Origin: Bin5 sp965261695
GTDB lineage: Bacteria > Chloroflexota > Anaerolineae > Caldilineales > Caldilineaceae
Length of the DNA: 64,000 bases
Assembly (NCBI GenBank): GCA_965261695.1
Contig: OZ253474.1
Span: forward strand, 3,038,001 to 3,102,000
Direction: 5' to 3'
Part shown: one piece after another, positions 48,916 to 57,779 of the stretch
Position numbering within the stretch: the stretch's first letter is position 1
Layout of the letters: the number at the start of each line of letters is the position of its first letter
Made by a program: the position numbers and the translations under genes
Notes under the pieces: generated by a model
Database searches by the model: none
The model's input: the letters and a program-made list of their open reading frames with translations, nothing else
Told to the model about the DNA's origin: nothing

Positions 48916-49653
48916 ATGTCCCAGGATTATACAGATCCCTACAATCTGCGCCGTACCGTTCTGGTCGCGGTCGTCAACAACCAGGCCGACCTGCGCCGGG
49001 CTGGATCCGAAGGCTGGTACCGCATCCCGCAGCGGCGGGCGCCGCGCCGGATCGGCGCCGATTATCTGGCTTTCTACCAGACGGGCGCGTTTAAGGATGA
49101 TTCGGAGGCCCGCACCATCAGCTATTACGCGGCCATACGGCGCTACCAACTTCTCTCACGCGCCGATCTTCTGCCGGATGAAGGCGATCACGCGCGCGCG
49201 GAGGAGTACTATTTTCGTATAGAAATCGGCCCGCTGATGCGCCTGGCGCAGCCGGTTGCGGCGACGACCTTCCGGCGGCTGACATTTATCCATACGACGC
49301 TGGAGCGTCTGCTCAACGCGCGTGATGTGACGGAACTCAAACTGGATGACGAACCGTTCCAGGCGCTGTGGAGCGCGCTGCGTGCCAACCGGCTCAGGCC
49401 GCTCCCCAACCGGCTGGCAGGCAGTTGGCCGGTGGACATCACCCTGCGCGTGCGCAACGGGTATCTGGGCATCCGGCTGGATGAGGCCAGCGATGTTCGG
49501 GAGGCAACGCCGCCGGATCGTTGGACGATTCTGCGCGTCACGGATAGCCAGATTGCATCCGACTTGCAGGGCTGTTTGCGGACGATCGGCGCCGCGCTGG
49601 TCGATCTGGGCGGCGCGCTCGACTCGAAACCGGGGCGGGAGTGGAAGCTGTAG
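48916..49653 (+). CDS. Hypothetical protein downstream of uvsE
   Basis: 245 residues, not recognised. The N-terminal half has an aromatic-rich conserved-looking pattern (GWYRIPQRRAP, ADYLAFYQTGAFKDD, ISYYAAIRRYQLL). The C-terminal half has no motif I can name. No signal peptide or membrane helix, so probably cytoplasmic. It starts 17 bp after uvsE with an AAGGG site, so it is probably in one operon with it; a nucleic-acid-related role is possible on that basis alone. Its stop lies 74 bp before element E2. Confidence 0.7.
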   Translation: MSQDYTDPYNLRRTVLVAVVNNQADLRRAGSEGWYRIPQRRAPRRIGADYLAFYQTGAFKDDSEARTISYYAAIRRYQLLSRADLLPDEGDHARAEEYYFRIEIGPLMRLAQPVAATTFRRLTFIHTTLERLLNARDVTELKLDDEPFQALWSALRANRLRPLPNRLAGSWPVDITLRVRNGYLGIRLDEASDVREATPPDRWTILRVTDSQIASDLQGCLRTIGAALVDLGGALDSKPGREWKL

Positions 49654-49727
49654 CTGGCATCCCGCGAAAATTGGCGGACTCCAGCCTTCGCCAGCAGCGT
49701 CAGCCGTGGGAGGGCGGGTCGCTATCT

Positions 49728-50614
49728 CAGGGCAATTGCATCTGAATTGGGTCAAAGCACCGAAATGCTGCCATGATCTTTTCCAGGTCGGGTTCAGACA
49801 CTGAAAATTGTACCAATGATGGCGCGCAGGCTGTGAATCTGACCGGTTTCCACGACTGACGTCCTTTGTTGCGCTGAATTTCCGTCGTCAATCAGCAGGC
49901 TTACAGCGATTTCCACCTATTTTCACGTCCTTTTGTTAGGAATGCCGACGGGATTGGCATACAGATTTTGATCCGTATGCCCTGTGCCCTGGGTCCTTGC
50001 AAGCGCCTGAACAATCGTATAGGCTGTATCCATAGCTGAAAGTCCAAGGCCACAGCGAACCATTTCTGTACCTTAACAAACGTACACTATCTTGCGGAAC
50101 ATACTTGGTTGCAAAACCATAACGCCGCCGCGGCCGGCGCAACACGCTGCGCCAATCCGCAAAAATTTTTGCAGAAAGAGTAAAGCAGCACACGAATTTA
50201 CGCGGCAATTCGCGCCACTTCGCGCCACTTTGATACTCTCCGCACACACCGACAGGATGCAGAGCAGGGCATCACATGAATTCATGCAGCGCATTGCGTC
50301 ACGCTGCGCCTTTGCGCCGCCGGCGCGCCGACGCGGGCGGCCTTCGCCCAGCCTCCCGTCTCCCGTGATACACCGAGAATTTTCTTGCCCAATCTCACGA
50401 AATCTCTCGTACCAGCGCTCCTGCCTGTCAACCCATCCAACCACCCCAAACAAGCTTCTGCTGTGAATCCCATTTGAAACAGAGACTTTTCGGGCGAATA
50501 TAGCAACTGAATCGGGGCCGTCTCGCCTGCCCTTACGCAATCCGGAATGCGCAATACGCAACTCAGCAAAAAGCCGGTTCCCGATCTGGACGCACATTAG
50601 ATGCGTATGCCCTG
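49728..50614. mobile_element. MITE-like element E2, related to E1
   Basis: 887 bp. The left end reads CAGGGCAATTGCATCTGA and the right end, complemented, CAGGGCATACGCATCTAA (14 of 18 match). The perfect 10-bp duplication GTCGCTATCT flanks it at 49718-49727 and 50615-50624. It contains repeat R1 (50345-50600) and a block at 49820-49890 resembling 47427-47560 of E1, but no convincing gene. It looks like a shortened, non-autonomous relative of E1. It lies between the uvsE operon and the molybdenum hydroxylase genes, 116 bp before the latter. Confidence 0.85.
50345..50600. repeat. Repeat R1, full copy c (inside E2)
   Basis: About 256 bp matching 47095-47355 of E1 along its length, ending exactly where the E2 right terminal repeat begins (CGCACATTAGATGC). 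Confidence 0.8.
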
Positions 50615-50730
50615 GTCGCTATCTGGGGAGGGGGCTTACTTCACAGGGTTGCCGGGTAGACCATTATTGGCGACAGAAGGGTGACCCCCTCAGTTTTCAC
50701 GTTCTTTTTGTGCGACAAGGAAGCATACGC

Positions 50731-51222
50731 ATGGAATTGAAAGTCAACGGAACAATCCATACGCTGGATGCCTCGCCGGACGAACGGCTACTGTGGGCGC
50801 TGCGTGACACGCTGGGGCTGACCGGCACCAAGTTCGGCTGCGGCATCGGGATCTGCGGCGCCTGCACCGTTCACGTCAACGGCGCGGCGGTGCGATCATG
50901 TCTCTTGCCGGTGGCTGCGGTCGCGCAGGCCGACATTCGCACGATTGAGGGCCTGGCCGAGATGGACGGCAATGAAGTGATTACACTGCATCCCGTTCAG
51001 CAGGCATTCATCGATCATCAGGTGCCGCAGTGCGGCTGGTGTATGAGCGGACAGATCATGCAGGCTGCTTCTTTCCTCGCGCAGAATCCGCAGCCGACCG
51101 CGGAGGAGACCGAACGCGCCATGAGCGGGAACTACTGCCGCTGCGGCTGCTATGTGCGCATCAGGAAGGCAGTTGAGCAGGCTGGCACAGCGATGGCGGG
51201 TGCGGAGGAGGTCGCGACATGA
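50731..51222 (+). CDS. Molybdenum hydroxylase small [2Fe-2S] subunit
   Basis: 163 residues from the ATG at 50731 (AAGGA upstream; seven unconserved codons lie further back). The plant-ferredoxin-type cluster ligands are Cys37, Cys42, Cys45 and Cys57 (CGIGICGACTVHVNG). The second cluster ligands are Cys101, Cys104, Cys136 and Cys138 (QCGWCMSGQIM, YCRCGCY). It passes electrons from the molybdenum centre of the partner subunit to an acceptor, as in isoquinoline 1-oxidoreductase-like or aldehyde-oxidising enzymes. It has no signal peptide, so it is probably carried across the membrane with the Tat-exported large subunit. The stop overlaps the next start (ATGA). Confidence 0.92.
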   Translation: MELKVNGTIHTLDASPDERLLWALRDTLGLTGTKFGCGIGICGACTVHVNGAAVRSCLLPVAAVAQADIRTIEGLAEMDGNEVITLHPVQQAFIDHQVPQCGWCMSGQIMQAASFLAQNPQPTAEETERAMSGNYCRCGCYVRIRKAVEQAGTAMAGAEEVAT

Positions 51223-53489
51223 CACAGCAGCGCAATCCGAACGAACAGGATCGATCCATCGATACCCCGTCCCCGAAGCGGCGTTGGCGGCTCTCGCGGC
51301 GCGGCTTTCTCATCGGCTTGGGCGCGGCGGGGGCGGGCCTGGCCGTCGGCGCGTACTTCGGCAAACCGGCTCTCAACCTCTTTATGGCGGAGAGCCTGGC
51401 GGCCGGCGAACACGCCGGGAACAGCTTCATGCAGTTGGCCGACGACCCGCCCCTCTGGCTGGAGGTGTTGCCGGACAGCCGCATCCGCCTTTCGCTGGTC
51501 AAGGTCGAGATGGGGCAGGGCGTTCACACGTCGATCGCGCAGATCGCGGTTGAGGAGTTGGGCATCGGCTGGGACGATCTGGTTGTGCAGCAGGCGGACA
51601 CTTCATCCGATCTGGTGGACAGTTTCGGCACTGGCGGCAGCTTCTCGGTGGCCTCCAGTTATGGTCCTCTGCGCCGCGCAGCCGCGGGCATGCGCAGTCT
51701 GCTGCAGCGGGAAGCGGCCTCGGCCTTGAAGCAGGCGGCGGGCGCGCTGCGCGTTGACGGGCGCGGCTTTGCCGTCGCCGACGATCCGGGGCGGCGCGTC
51801 GACTTTCATACTTTGGTTACGGCGATTACGGATTGGGAGCTTCCTGCGGAGGACCAGCTGCCTCTCAAGTCGGTGGATGAGTTCACCGTCATTGGTCAGT
51901 CGGTGGCGCGCATTGACATTCCCGACAAGGTGACGGGCAAGGCGATCTACGGCTACGATATGCGTCTGCCCGACATGCGCTACGGCGCGGTCGTCCGTCC
52001 GCCCACGCTGGAGGCCAAGCTGCGCAGCGCGTCGGCGGGGGAGGCCGAACAGATCGAGGGCGTCGAGCAGTTCGTGATCGACGTGGAGAGCGGTTTTGCC
52101 GGGGTGGTGGCGAAGACACGCGGCGCGGCCTGGTCAGCGGTGAAGGCGATGCAGACCGAGTGGGATGAAGGGCATCTGTGGCAGCAGGAGGAGATCGAGG
52201 CGCTGATCGAGCCGGAGGGAAGCGGCGGCATCACCGTCCAGCGCGAGGGCAACGCCGCCCGCGCGCTGTCGCAGGGAAGTCCTATCATGGCCACCTACCG
52301 CTCGCCTTTTGCCGTGCAGACGCCTCTGGAAGCGCCGGCCGCGCTGGCGGATGTGCGGGGCGACCAGGTGCGCGTCTGGGTATCGACCCAGTTTCAAGAG
52401 CGGGCCAAAGGGCAGATCGCCGCGGCCCTGGGCGTGGATGCCGACACTGTTCGCGTCACTCCAACCTATCTCGGCGGCGGTTTCGGCAGCAAGCTGGATA
52501 CGCGCGTCGCGATTGAAGCGGCCCGTCTCTCCAGGGCAGCCGGCGCGCCGGTTCATGTTGGCTGGGATCGCCCCGAAGCGCTGCGTCATGGCTACCTGCG
52601 GCCACCGACCAAGAACATTCTCACCGGCGCGCTGGACGACAATGGGCGGATCGCCGCCATCGAACACCGGCAGGGGAGCGGCGACGTCGCCTTCAGTTTC
52701 ATGCCGGACTTTATGGAATTTGTTATGGGGGCGGACTTCGGCGCGACCATCGGCGCGCGTATCAATTATGAAGTGCCCAACCGCACGGTGACGGCATGGC
52801 GGAAGACGCTGCCGGTGTGGACCGGTTGGTGGCGCGGCCTGGGGCTCTTCCCCAACACATTTGCTGTGGAAAGTTTCGTCGATGAACTGGCCGCGGCGGC
52901 GGGCGCGGACCCACTTCGTTTCCGCCTCGAACATCTGCCCGACAGCCCATCCGGTGAGCGGATGCGGGCTGTTTTGGAAGCGGTCGCCGAGTTGAGCGGC
53001 TGGGGCACGCCGCTCGCTGCAGGGCGTGCGCGGGGCGTCGCCTGCTTGATCTCGAATACGATGGTCGCGGAGGTTGCGGAGGTGTCGGTTGACGAAACGT
53101 CGGGCAAGATCACCGTTCATGACGTAGCCTGCGCAGTGGACTGTGGATTGGTGGTCAACGGCGATGGGGCGAAGGCTCAGATCGAGGGCAACGTCATGTG
53201 GGGTGTGGGTTCGACGCTGATCGAGCAGGCGTATGTGAAGGACGGACGCCTCGATCTGAACAACTTCGAGACTTATCCGTTGCTGACGATGGGTGAAGCG
53301 CCCGACGTGCGCTCCGTGCTTGTCAACACGGGCGGCGAGACTCCCTACGGCATGGGCGAGCCGCCGATCGCGCCGGTCGGCGCGGCGATTGCCAACGCGT
53401 TTGCCGCAGCCACGGGCAGGCGCATCCGCACACTGCCGATGACGCCGGCGCGCGTTCTGAACACGCTCGCTGGGCGCGCATCCAGTTGA
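51219..53489 (+). CDS. Molybdopterin-binding large subunit (IorB-like), Tat exported
   Basis: 756 residues. A twin-arginine signal SRRGFLIGLGAAGAG lies at about residues 27-41. The xanthine-oxidase-family molybdopterin domains follow, with the cofactor loop YLGGGFGSKLD near residue 418 and YGMGEPPIAPVGAAIANAF near the C-terminus, including the catalytic-type Glu. It is organised like the isoquinoline 1-oxidoreductase beta subunit (a two-subunit enzyme without a FAD subunit), so electrons probably go to a membrane carrier. The substrate is unknown: aldehydes and N-heterocycles are typical. The ATG overlaps the small-subunit stop by four bases. Confidence 0.9.
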   Translation: MTQQRNPNEQDRSIDTPSPKRRWRLSRRGFLIGLGAAGAGLAVGAYFGKPALNLFMAESLAAGEHAGNSFMQLADDPPLWLEVLPDSRIRLSLVKVEMGQGVHTSIAQIAVEELGIGWDDLVVQQADTSSDLVDSFGTGGSFSVASSYGPLRRAAAGMRSLLQREAASALKQAAGALRVDGRGFAVADDPGRRVDFHTLVTAITDWELPAEDQLPLKSVDEFTVIGQSVARIDIPDKVTGKAIYGYDMRLPDMRYGAVVRPPTLEAKLRSASAGEAEQIEGVEQFVIDVESGFAGVVAKTRGAAWSAVKAMQTEWDEGHLWQQEEIEALIEPEGSGGITVQREGNAARALSQGSPIMATYRSPFAVQTPLEAPAALADVRGDQVRVWVSTQFQERAKGQIAAALGVDADTVRVTPTYLGGGFGSKLDTRVAIEAARLSRAAGAPVHVGWDRPEALRHGYLRPPTKNILTGALDDNGRIAAIEHRQGSGDVAFSFMPDFMEFVMGADFGATIGARINYEVPNRTVTAWRKTLPVWTGWWRGLGLFPNTFAVESFVDELAAAAGADPLRFRLEHLPDSPSGERMRAVLEAVAELSGWGTPLAAGRARGVACLISNTMVAEVAEVSVDETSGKITVHDVACAVDCGLVVNGDGAKAQIEGNVMWGVGSTLIEQAYVKDGRLDLNNFETYPLLTMGEAPDVRSVLVNTGGETPYGMGEPPIAPVGAAIANAFAAATGRRIRTLPMTPARVLNTLAGRASS

Positions 53490-53517
53490 CGAGGGCGGCG
53501 CAGCGATGGCCCGTTAT

Positions 53518-54105
53518 CTACACTGATTCGCCTGACACGCCCAACTGTGCGGCGATCTCTTTCATCGCGTCCAGAACCCGCTGCACATGGTCGTCGAAGG
53601 GTTCGTCCAGTTCCTCGATAAAGCGTAGATTCTCGGCGCGGTCGATGGCGGCGGTGAAGCGTTTGTCCTTCCACTTTTTCTTGACCGATTGGAGCCTCAC
53701 GCCGCGCAGGTCTCGATCGGGGCGCACGTAAGCGCAGGCCAGGATCAGGCCGGTCAGTTCGTCGCAGGCCAGCAGCGTCTTATCCAGCCTCGACTCGCGC
53801 GGCACGCCGAGAAAGGTAGCGTGGGCCTCGATGGCGTGGATGAATTCCGGGGGATAGTCCTTCTCCCGGAACAGGCGCAGCGCCGTGCGGGGATGGCCGT
53901 TCTCCTGATCATCCATATCGGGAAAGCGATCGTAATCCAGATCGTGGAGCAGGCCGGTCAGCCCCCAGAGATCCTCGTCCTCGCCATAATGACGGGCATA
54001 GACGCGCATCGCCGCCTCGACGGCCAGCATGTGGCGGCGCAGTCCCTCTGTTTCGACCCATTCGTGCAGTAGTTGTACGGCTTCGGTCCGGTTGGGAAGG
54101 GGCAT
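53518..54105 (-). CDS. HD-domain phosphohydrolase
   Basis: 195 residues from the ATG at 54105, with AAAGGA a few bases upstream; the frame extends 16 codons further without support. The HD motif LLHDLDYDRFPD gives His54-Asp55; an earlier His25 (RRHMLAVE) and the later HAIEAHATFLG supply the other metal ligands. The layout matches small single-domain HD hydrolases of unknown substrate (nucleotides or nucleotide second messengers). Cytoplasmic. It converges with the molybdenum hydroxylase operon, leaving 28 bp between stops. Confidence 0.87.
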   Translation of the reverse strand: MPLPNRTEAVQLLHEWVETEGLRRHMLAVEAAMRVYARHYGEDEDLWGLTGLLHDLDYDRFPDMDDQENGHPRTALRLFREKDYPPEFIHAIEAHATFLGVPRESRLDKTLLACDELTGLILACAYVRPDRDLRGVRLQSVKKKWKDKRFTAAIDRAENLRFIEELDEPFDDHVQRVLDAMKEIAAQLGVSGESV

Positions 54106-54161
54106 ATCGGTTCCTTTTCCTTCTGTGCGCGCCTTCTTTGAGCGGGGGCGCATTCAACGCT

Positions 54162-54941
54162 TCAACCTCTGTCTGTAGCCGAGGCGATCGTCACATCGCG
54201 CAGGCCGTAGACGATCTGGCGGCTGCCGACGATATGCGGATGTTCGCCGCCGTCGGCCCGGTCGCGCCACAGGACTCTGCCAACCGCACGCGCGCGGCAG
54301 GCGCTGTAGGCTACGGCCTCACTGAATGGCGCCCCGTTCAGCCATTTGCGCAGAAAGAGGCTGAGGCTCGGTTCCGGCAACCAGTTGACCGCGTGCGCGC
54401 CGTTGACCGCGTACGCGCCCAGCGCCAGCCAGGTGGAGGCAAGGCTGGCGCCGTAGCAGTTGACCCCGTACACCACGCGCAGGTCGAGCAGGGCGTTGTC
54501 CTTAGTGTAGCGCGCCAGCAGAGCGTCAAAGGCGGCCGCGTCGACAAATTCCCGCCCCCTGTAACCGACCAGGCAGCGCTCCTGTCCATGCACCAGCAAG
54601 AGCTGATCGACCGTATGGGTGGCGCTCAGTTCGACGAGCGCGCCGGTCAGACTCTGGGCGGTGGCTCTGTCATCCTCCAGAATGACAATTCGGTCATAGC
54701 GGCGGTGCGCGCCGAGGAGCCGCAACAGCAGCTTTGCGTACTCTTCCGTCGCCCAATCGATTGCCGCCATCGTCCAAGGGGGCAGACGCACTCCGTGGAC
54801 ATAGCCGACGTTTTCCAGAAAGACAACCAGCGCCAAGGGTCGGCAAGGTGAAGCGGCTGGGGCTGTGCGACGACAGTGCGTGGACGGTGTGCGAGGGCGT
54901 TGCGCGGGAGTGGACTGTTGGACCGTGTGGGAGAGAGCCAT
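54162..54941 (-). CDS. Unknown protein with possible Cys-His dyad
   Basis: 259 residues, not recognised. A low-complexity Arg/Pro-rich N-terminus (1-35) precedes a globular domain. Within it LLLVHGQ contains His118, and 44 residues later VNCYGAS contains Cys162. This spacing and the hydrophobic strands before each residue are reminiscent of caspase/gingipain-like (clan CD, CHAT) proteases, but I cannot confirm the fold. It is 56 bp upstream of the HD gene on the same strand and may be co-transcribed with it. Confidence 0.6.
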   Translation of the reverse strand: MALSHTVQQSTPAQRPRTPSTHCRRTAPAASPCRPLALVVFLENVGYVHGVRLPPWTMAAIDWATEEYAKLLLRLLGAHRRYDRIVILEDDRATAQSLTGALVELSATHTVDQLLLVHGQERCLVGYRGREFVDAAAFDALLARYTKDNALLDLRVVYGVNCYGASLASTWLALGAYAVNGAHAVNWLPEPSLSLFLRKWLNGAPFSEAVAYSACRARAVGRVLWRDRADGGEHPHIVGSRQIVYGLRDVTIASATDRG

Positions 54942-54973
54942 AAAGCGTGAAGTGCGGCGCGATGCCAGCCCGC

Positions 54974-55273
54974 TCAGAATTGGATCCGGCCGTTGGAATC
55001 AACGACGCGAACATTAAAGTTTTCGACGAACGGTTCCAGACCGGCGATCAGTTCCTTCCATTCCTGCGAACGCAGGACACGCGCGGCGGCTTCCTTGTCC
55101 TCAAGCAGCCCGCCGCCGAGGATCTGCGGCACTTCTCCCCACAACGTGTACCAGGCGTCGGTGATGCGCAGGCCTAGTTGCGCCAGTCCCGGAGCCAGCG
55201 TCTGGACGACATAACGCTGACAGTCCTCTTCATGCCCTTCCCGCATATCGTAACTGAGCAGTACTTTGACCAT
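54974..55273 (-). CDS. Small conserved-type protein, ferredoxin-like (Dabb/ABM-like) fold suspected
   Basis: 99 residues: MVKVLLSYDMREGHEEDCQRY at the start and a C-terminal strand FVENFNVRVVD. The alternation of strand and helix (strand, helix with ITDAWYTLWGEVPQI, second helix RSQEWKELIAGLEPF, strand) suggests a dimeric alpha-beta barrel protein. No catalytic residues are obvious. A promoter candidate lies about 70 bp upstream. Cytoplasmic, function unknown. Confidence 0.75.
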   Translation of the reverse strand: MVKVLLSYDMREGHEEDCQRYVVQTLAPGLAQLGLRITDAWYTLWGEVPQILGGGLLEDKEAAARVLRSQEWKELIAGLEPFVENFNVRVVDSNGRIQF

Positions 55274-55339
55274 GCTATCGTCCTCAGGGCGGGGAGATTG
55301 TCCCGCGACGTTGGGCGCGTGTGTCCGGTTCTATTATCC

Positions 55340-55348
55340 AGTATAGCA
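55340..55348 (-). promoter_or_regulatory. Extended -10 promoter candidate for the 99-residue protein gene
   Basis: On the minus strand this reads TGCTATACT, an extended -10 element. The matching -35 is weak. It lies between the MFS carrier and the small gene, so the latter can be transcribed alone. Confidence 0.4.
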
Positions 55349-55428
55349 TAGAAAAACCGCACAGCGCACAGCCAGAGTCGTTCCGGGACAACGTTTATTG
55401 CGCACCCATCGAGAGGGCGGGAGGGGCG

Positions 55429-56733
55429 CTAATCGGTGGCGAGGGAGAGAACGGTATGCAGCCGGACTTTGGCTTGACGGCGGAAGGCTTCGACACTGAT
55501 GGAGCGGAAGAGCCAGACCGCCAGCAACAGGCCGACGATCTCTAAGGAGAAGACGGCCGCGTAACCGATCAGCGGGTTGCCCGTCAGCCAGAAGAACAGA
55601 TCCCACAGCATTCCGCTGATGATATTCCCGATTGCCTGACCGGCGAAATTGGCCACGCTCCAGGCGCCTATGTAGAGGCCGGCGGCCTGGGGCACGGTCA
55701 TGTCGAGCATGAAGCTGAGATTGCTGACGGTCATCAGGCCGCCGCCCAGCCCCAACAGGAACACGGCGCCCATGAACAGCCCCGATTGCCCGAGCAGGCC
55801 GGTGGCGATGATAAAGCCGAAGGCAGACGCGGTCAGGTACGCGCCCAGATTGGCGCCGGTTTTTTTCCCCCAGCGCTTCACCAGCAACAACCCGCCCAGA
55901 AGGGTAATAAATATGCCGACTCCCCAGATCGATGTCAGGCGGGACGTGACTGCGACCGGCATACCCAGCGCCTCCGCGGCGAACGGTTCCAGCAACACGT
56001 CCTGCGCGTGGATGCTGATCAACACGATCATCAGATAAAGGAAAAAGCGGCGGGCCTGCGGGTTCAGCGCCAGCAGACGCAACACCTGCATGGGATCGTC
56101 GGCGCGTTGGGTCGGCTGGGCAGTTCGCGCCGAGGCACGCGGTTCAATGCGGTAGCTGCCAACCAGCACAAAGACGACCGATACGAGCCAGATAGCGCCG
56201 AAGGCCGTGTAGAGCGCTTCCTCCGAAAAGTTCGTCAACATGCGAGAGAGAGCCAGGCTGGTTACAATCGTGGACACGATCATCGCTGTCCACATGATGC
56301 TGACCGCCCGACTACGCCCGTTTTCGTCGGCCAGATCGGTGACCAGCGAGAGATAGCTGACCGATGCGGCGTTGATGCCGACGCCCCACAGGCTGAAAAC
56401 GATCGCGGCTGCCCCAAGCCCCAATGCAAAGTTGTCGGCCAGCAGGTAGGCGACGTGGACGGTGAAGTAACTGCCCGTTGCCGCCAGCAGCCCGCCGAGT
56501 AGAATCCAGGGCATGCGGTGGTAGTCCGCCGCGGGATGCCGATCCGACCAGTTGCCCAATAGAATCTGTAGAGGGGAAAGCAGATAGGGCAACGCCACCA
56601 GGACTGCCACCAGTGTCACGGGCATCTTCAGGTCCGCGATCATCACGCGATTGAGCGTACTTGTAACCGGGACAACCGTGATCGACACGCCCACATGTAC
56701 GAGGGCAAGTTGTGCGATGATTCGAGCGTTCAT
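55429..56733 (-). CDS. PucC/BCH-type major facilitator superfamily transporter
   Basis: 434 residues with about 12 membrane helices. The N-terminal segment TSTLNRVMIADLKMPVTLVAVLVALPYLLSP and the GNWSDRHP loop resemble the PucC/Bch2 branch of MFS proteins, named for light-harvesting assembly in phototrophs. No photosynthesis gene is present in this window, and such carriers also occur in non-phototrophic Chloroflexota, so the substrate is unknown. The ATG at 56733 is preferred to a TTG two codons earlier; the ribosome site is weak in either case. It is divergent from the gene at 56977. Confidence 0.8.
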   Translation of the reverse strand: MNARIIAQLALVHVGVSITVVPVTSTLNRVMIADLKMPVTLVAVLVALPYLLSPLQILLGNWSDRHPAADYHRMPWILLGGLLAATGSYFTVHVAYLLADNFALGLGAAAIVFSLWGVGINAASVSYLSLVTDLADENGRSRAVSIMWTAMIVSTIVTSLALSRMLTNFSEEALYTAFGAIWLVSVVFVLVGSYRIEPRASARTAQPTQRADDPMQVLRLLALNPQARRFFLYLMIVLISIHAQDVLLEPFAAEALGMPVAVTSRLTSIWGVGIFITLLGGLLLVKRWGKKTGANLGAYLTASAFGFIIATGLLGQSGLFMGAVFLLGLGGGLMTVSNLSFMLDMTVPQAAGLYIGAWSVANFAGQAIGNIISGMLWDLFFWLTGNPLIGYAAVFSLEIVGLLLAVWLFRSISVEAFRRQAKVRLHTVLSLATD

Positions 56734-56976
56734 AGGCAAAGCGTACCATATGTTTCTTCAGATTTCCAACAGATTGGTGGTCGGAAGTTCGTGCAAAGGT
56801 ATGCAGTCCACTCTGCACCGGATGCAGGCGTTCGGTTGACGGAGCAGGCAGGTGAGTGATAGACTCTTGCTCGTGATCGGGTTCAATTAGGTGACGTTTT
56901 TCTCCGTGCGCGCGGAAGTGAAACTGCAACGCGCGCGCATTTCTCACGTATTAATTGAGGAGGAGTTGTAACTGCC

Positions 56977-57714
56977 GTGAACGGTATCGCAAACAGCGCG
57001 CTTGTTGGAATAGAACGCGGATCCGGGTCCCCGCCCGTTCCCGGTGTCGATCTTGCGGGCAGCGTTCCCGTTTTCGGCAGTCGGCCCGGCAACCGGTTGA
57101 TTGACGGCGAGTCCTTCGCCGATTTCAGCCGCAAACGGCTGATCTTTGGCGAGTTCACAGAACGAGGCCAGACGCATGTATACCGGGTGGACTGCAAGGC
57201 AGGCGACCGCCTGCGTGCACAGTTGTTCGCGCCAGTCCTACCGCGCGGCGGTTCAGTCTTGCCAACCTTTGCAGTTGTGGCGCGGAGTCTGCCCTACAGC
57301 GCGGATACGCAGAAGGTGCCGTTGGACCTGCCCCGGGGCTACAGATCGATTGTGGCGCCGCCGCCAACCGAGCTTCTGCAACCGGTGAAGGATGTCCTGA
57401 CCCGAGTGCAATACTACCCCGGCCCTCTCATCGACACGCGCACCCTTGTGGGCGGGCGTTGCTATCTTGTGGTGTGGCTCCCGGACAACCAGATGGGCAA
57501 ATATGTGATCTCGATCGGGCATCGTTGGCATCTGCGCTGGAGCTATTGGGCCCAACTGCCCCTCTACTGGTGGCGGATTCGGGGTTGGTTCGGTCTCAGC
57601 CGTGCGGCCGCGTACTATCTGCTGGCCGGGGGGCTGTTGGCCGTGGTGACGGGAGCGGCGAGCTTGCGGCGCGCTCGCCGACGTGGGCAACTCGATGACA
57701 CGGGCGGCGGTTGA
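56977..57714 (+). CDS. Unknown membrane-anchored exported-type protein
   Basis: 245 residues, not recognised. A soluble region (about 40-195) contains GQTHVYRVDCKAGDRLRAQL and TLVGGRCYLVVWLP, with a beta-rich look. One C-terminal transmembrane helix (about 210-228, YYLLAGGLLAVVTGAASL) is followed by a short Arg-rich tail, so the bulk probably faces outside (N-out, C-in). No clear N-terminal signal peptide is seen. GGAGGAG lies about 11 bp before the GTG start. It is 65 bp upstream of arsA on the same strand. Confidence 0.7.
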   Translation: MNGIANSALVGIERGSGSPPVPGVDLAGSVPVFGSRPGNRLIDGESFADFSRKRLIFGEFTERGQTHVYRVDCKAGDRLRAQLFAPVLPRGGSVLPTFAVVARSLPYSADTQKVPLDLPRGYRSIVAPPPTELLQPVKDVLTRVQYYPGPLIDTRTLVGGRCYLVVWLPDNQMGKYVISIGHRWHLRWSYWAQLPLYWWRIRGWFGLSRAAAYYLLAGGLLAVVTGAASLRRARRRGQLDDTGGG

Positions 57715-57779
57715 GCGGATGGCTCTGATTTCTGCGTCAGCCGGCGTTTTAGAGCCTGGCCCCTGAAGGGCAATGAGAG

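Noticed and set aside
47578..49743. uvsE segment bounded by inverted copies of the CAGGGCA end motif, as if it were a transposon itself
   Set aside because: The end motifs at 47578 and 49728 face outwards from this segment, and the 10-bp duplications pair within E1 (44759/47594) and within E2 (49718/50615), not across the uvsE segment.
49936..50247. 103-codon minus-strand ORF within E2
   Set aside because: No ribosome site, cysteine/arginine-rich composition, and it lies within repeat-type non-coding DNA; may be a relic but not a supported gene.
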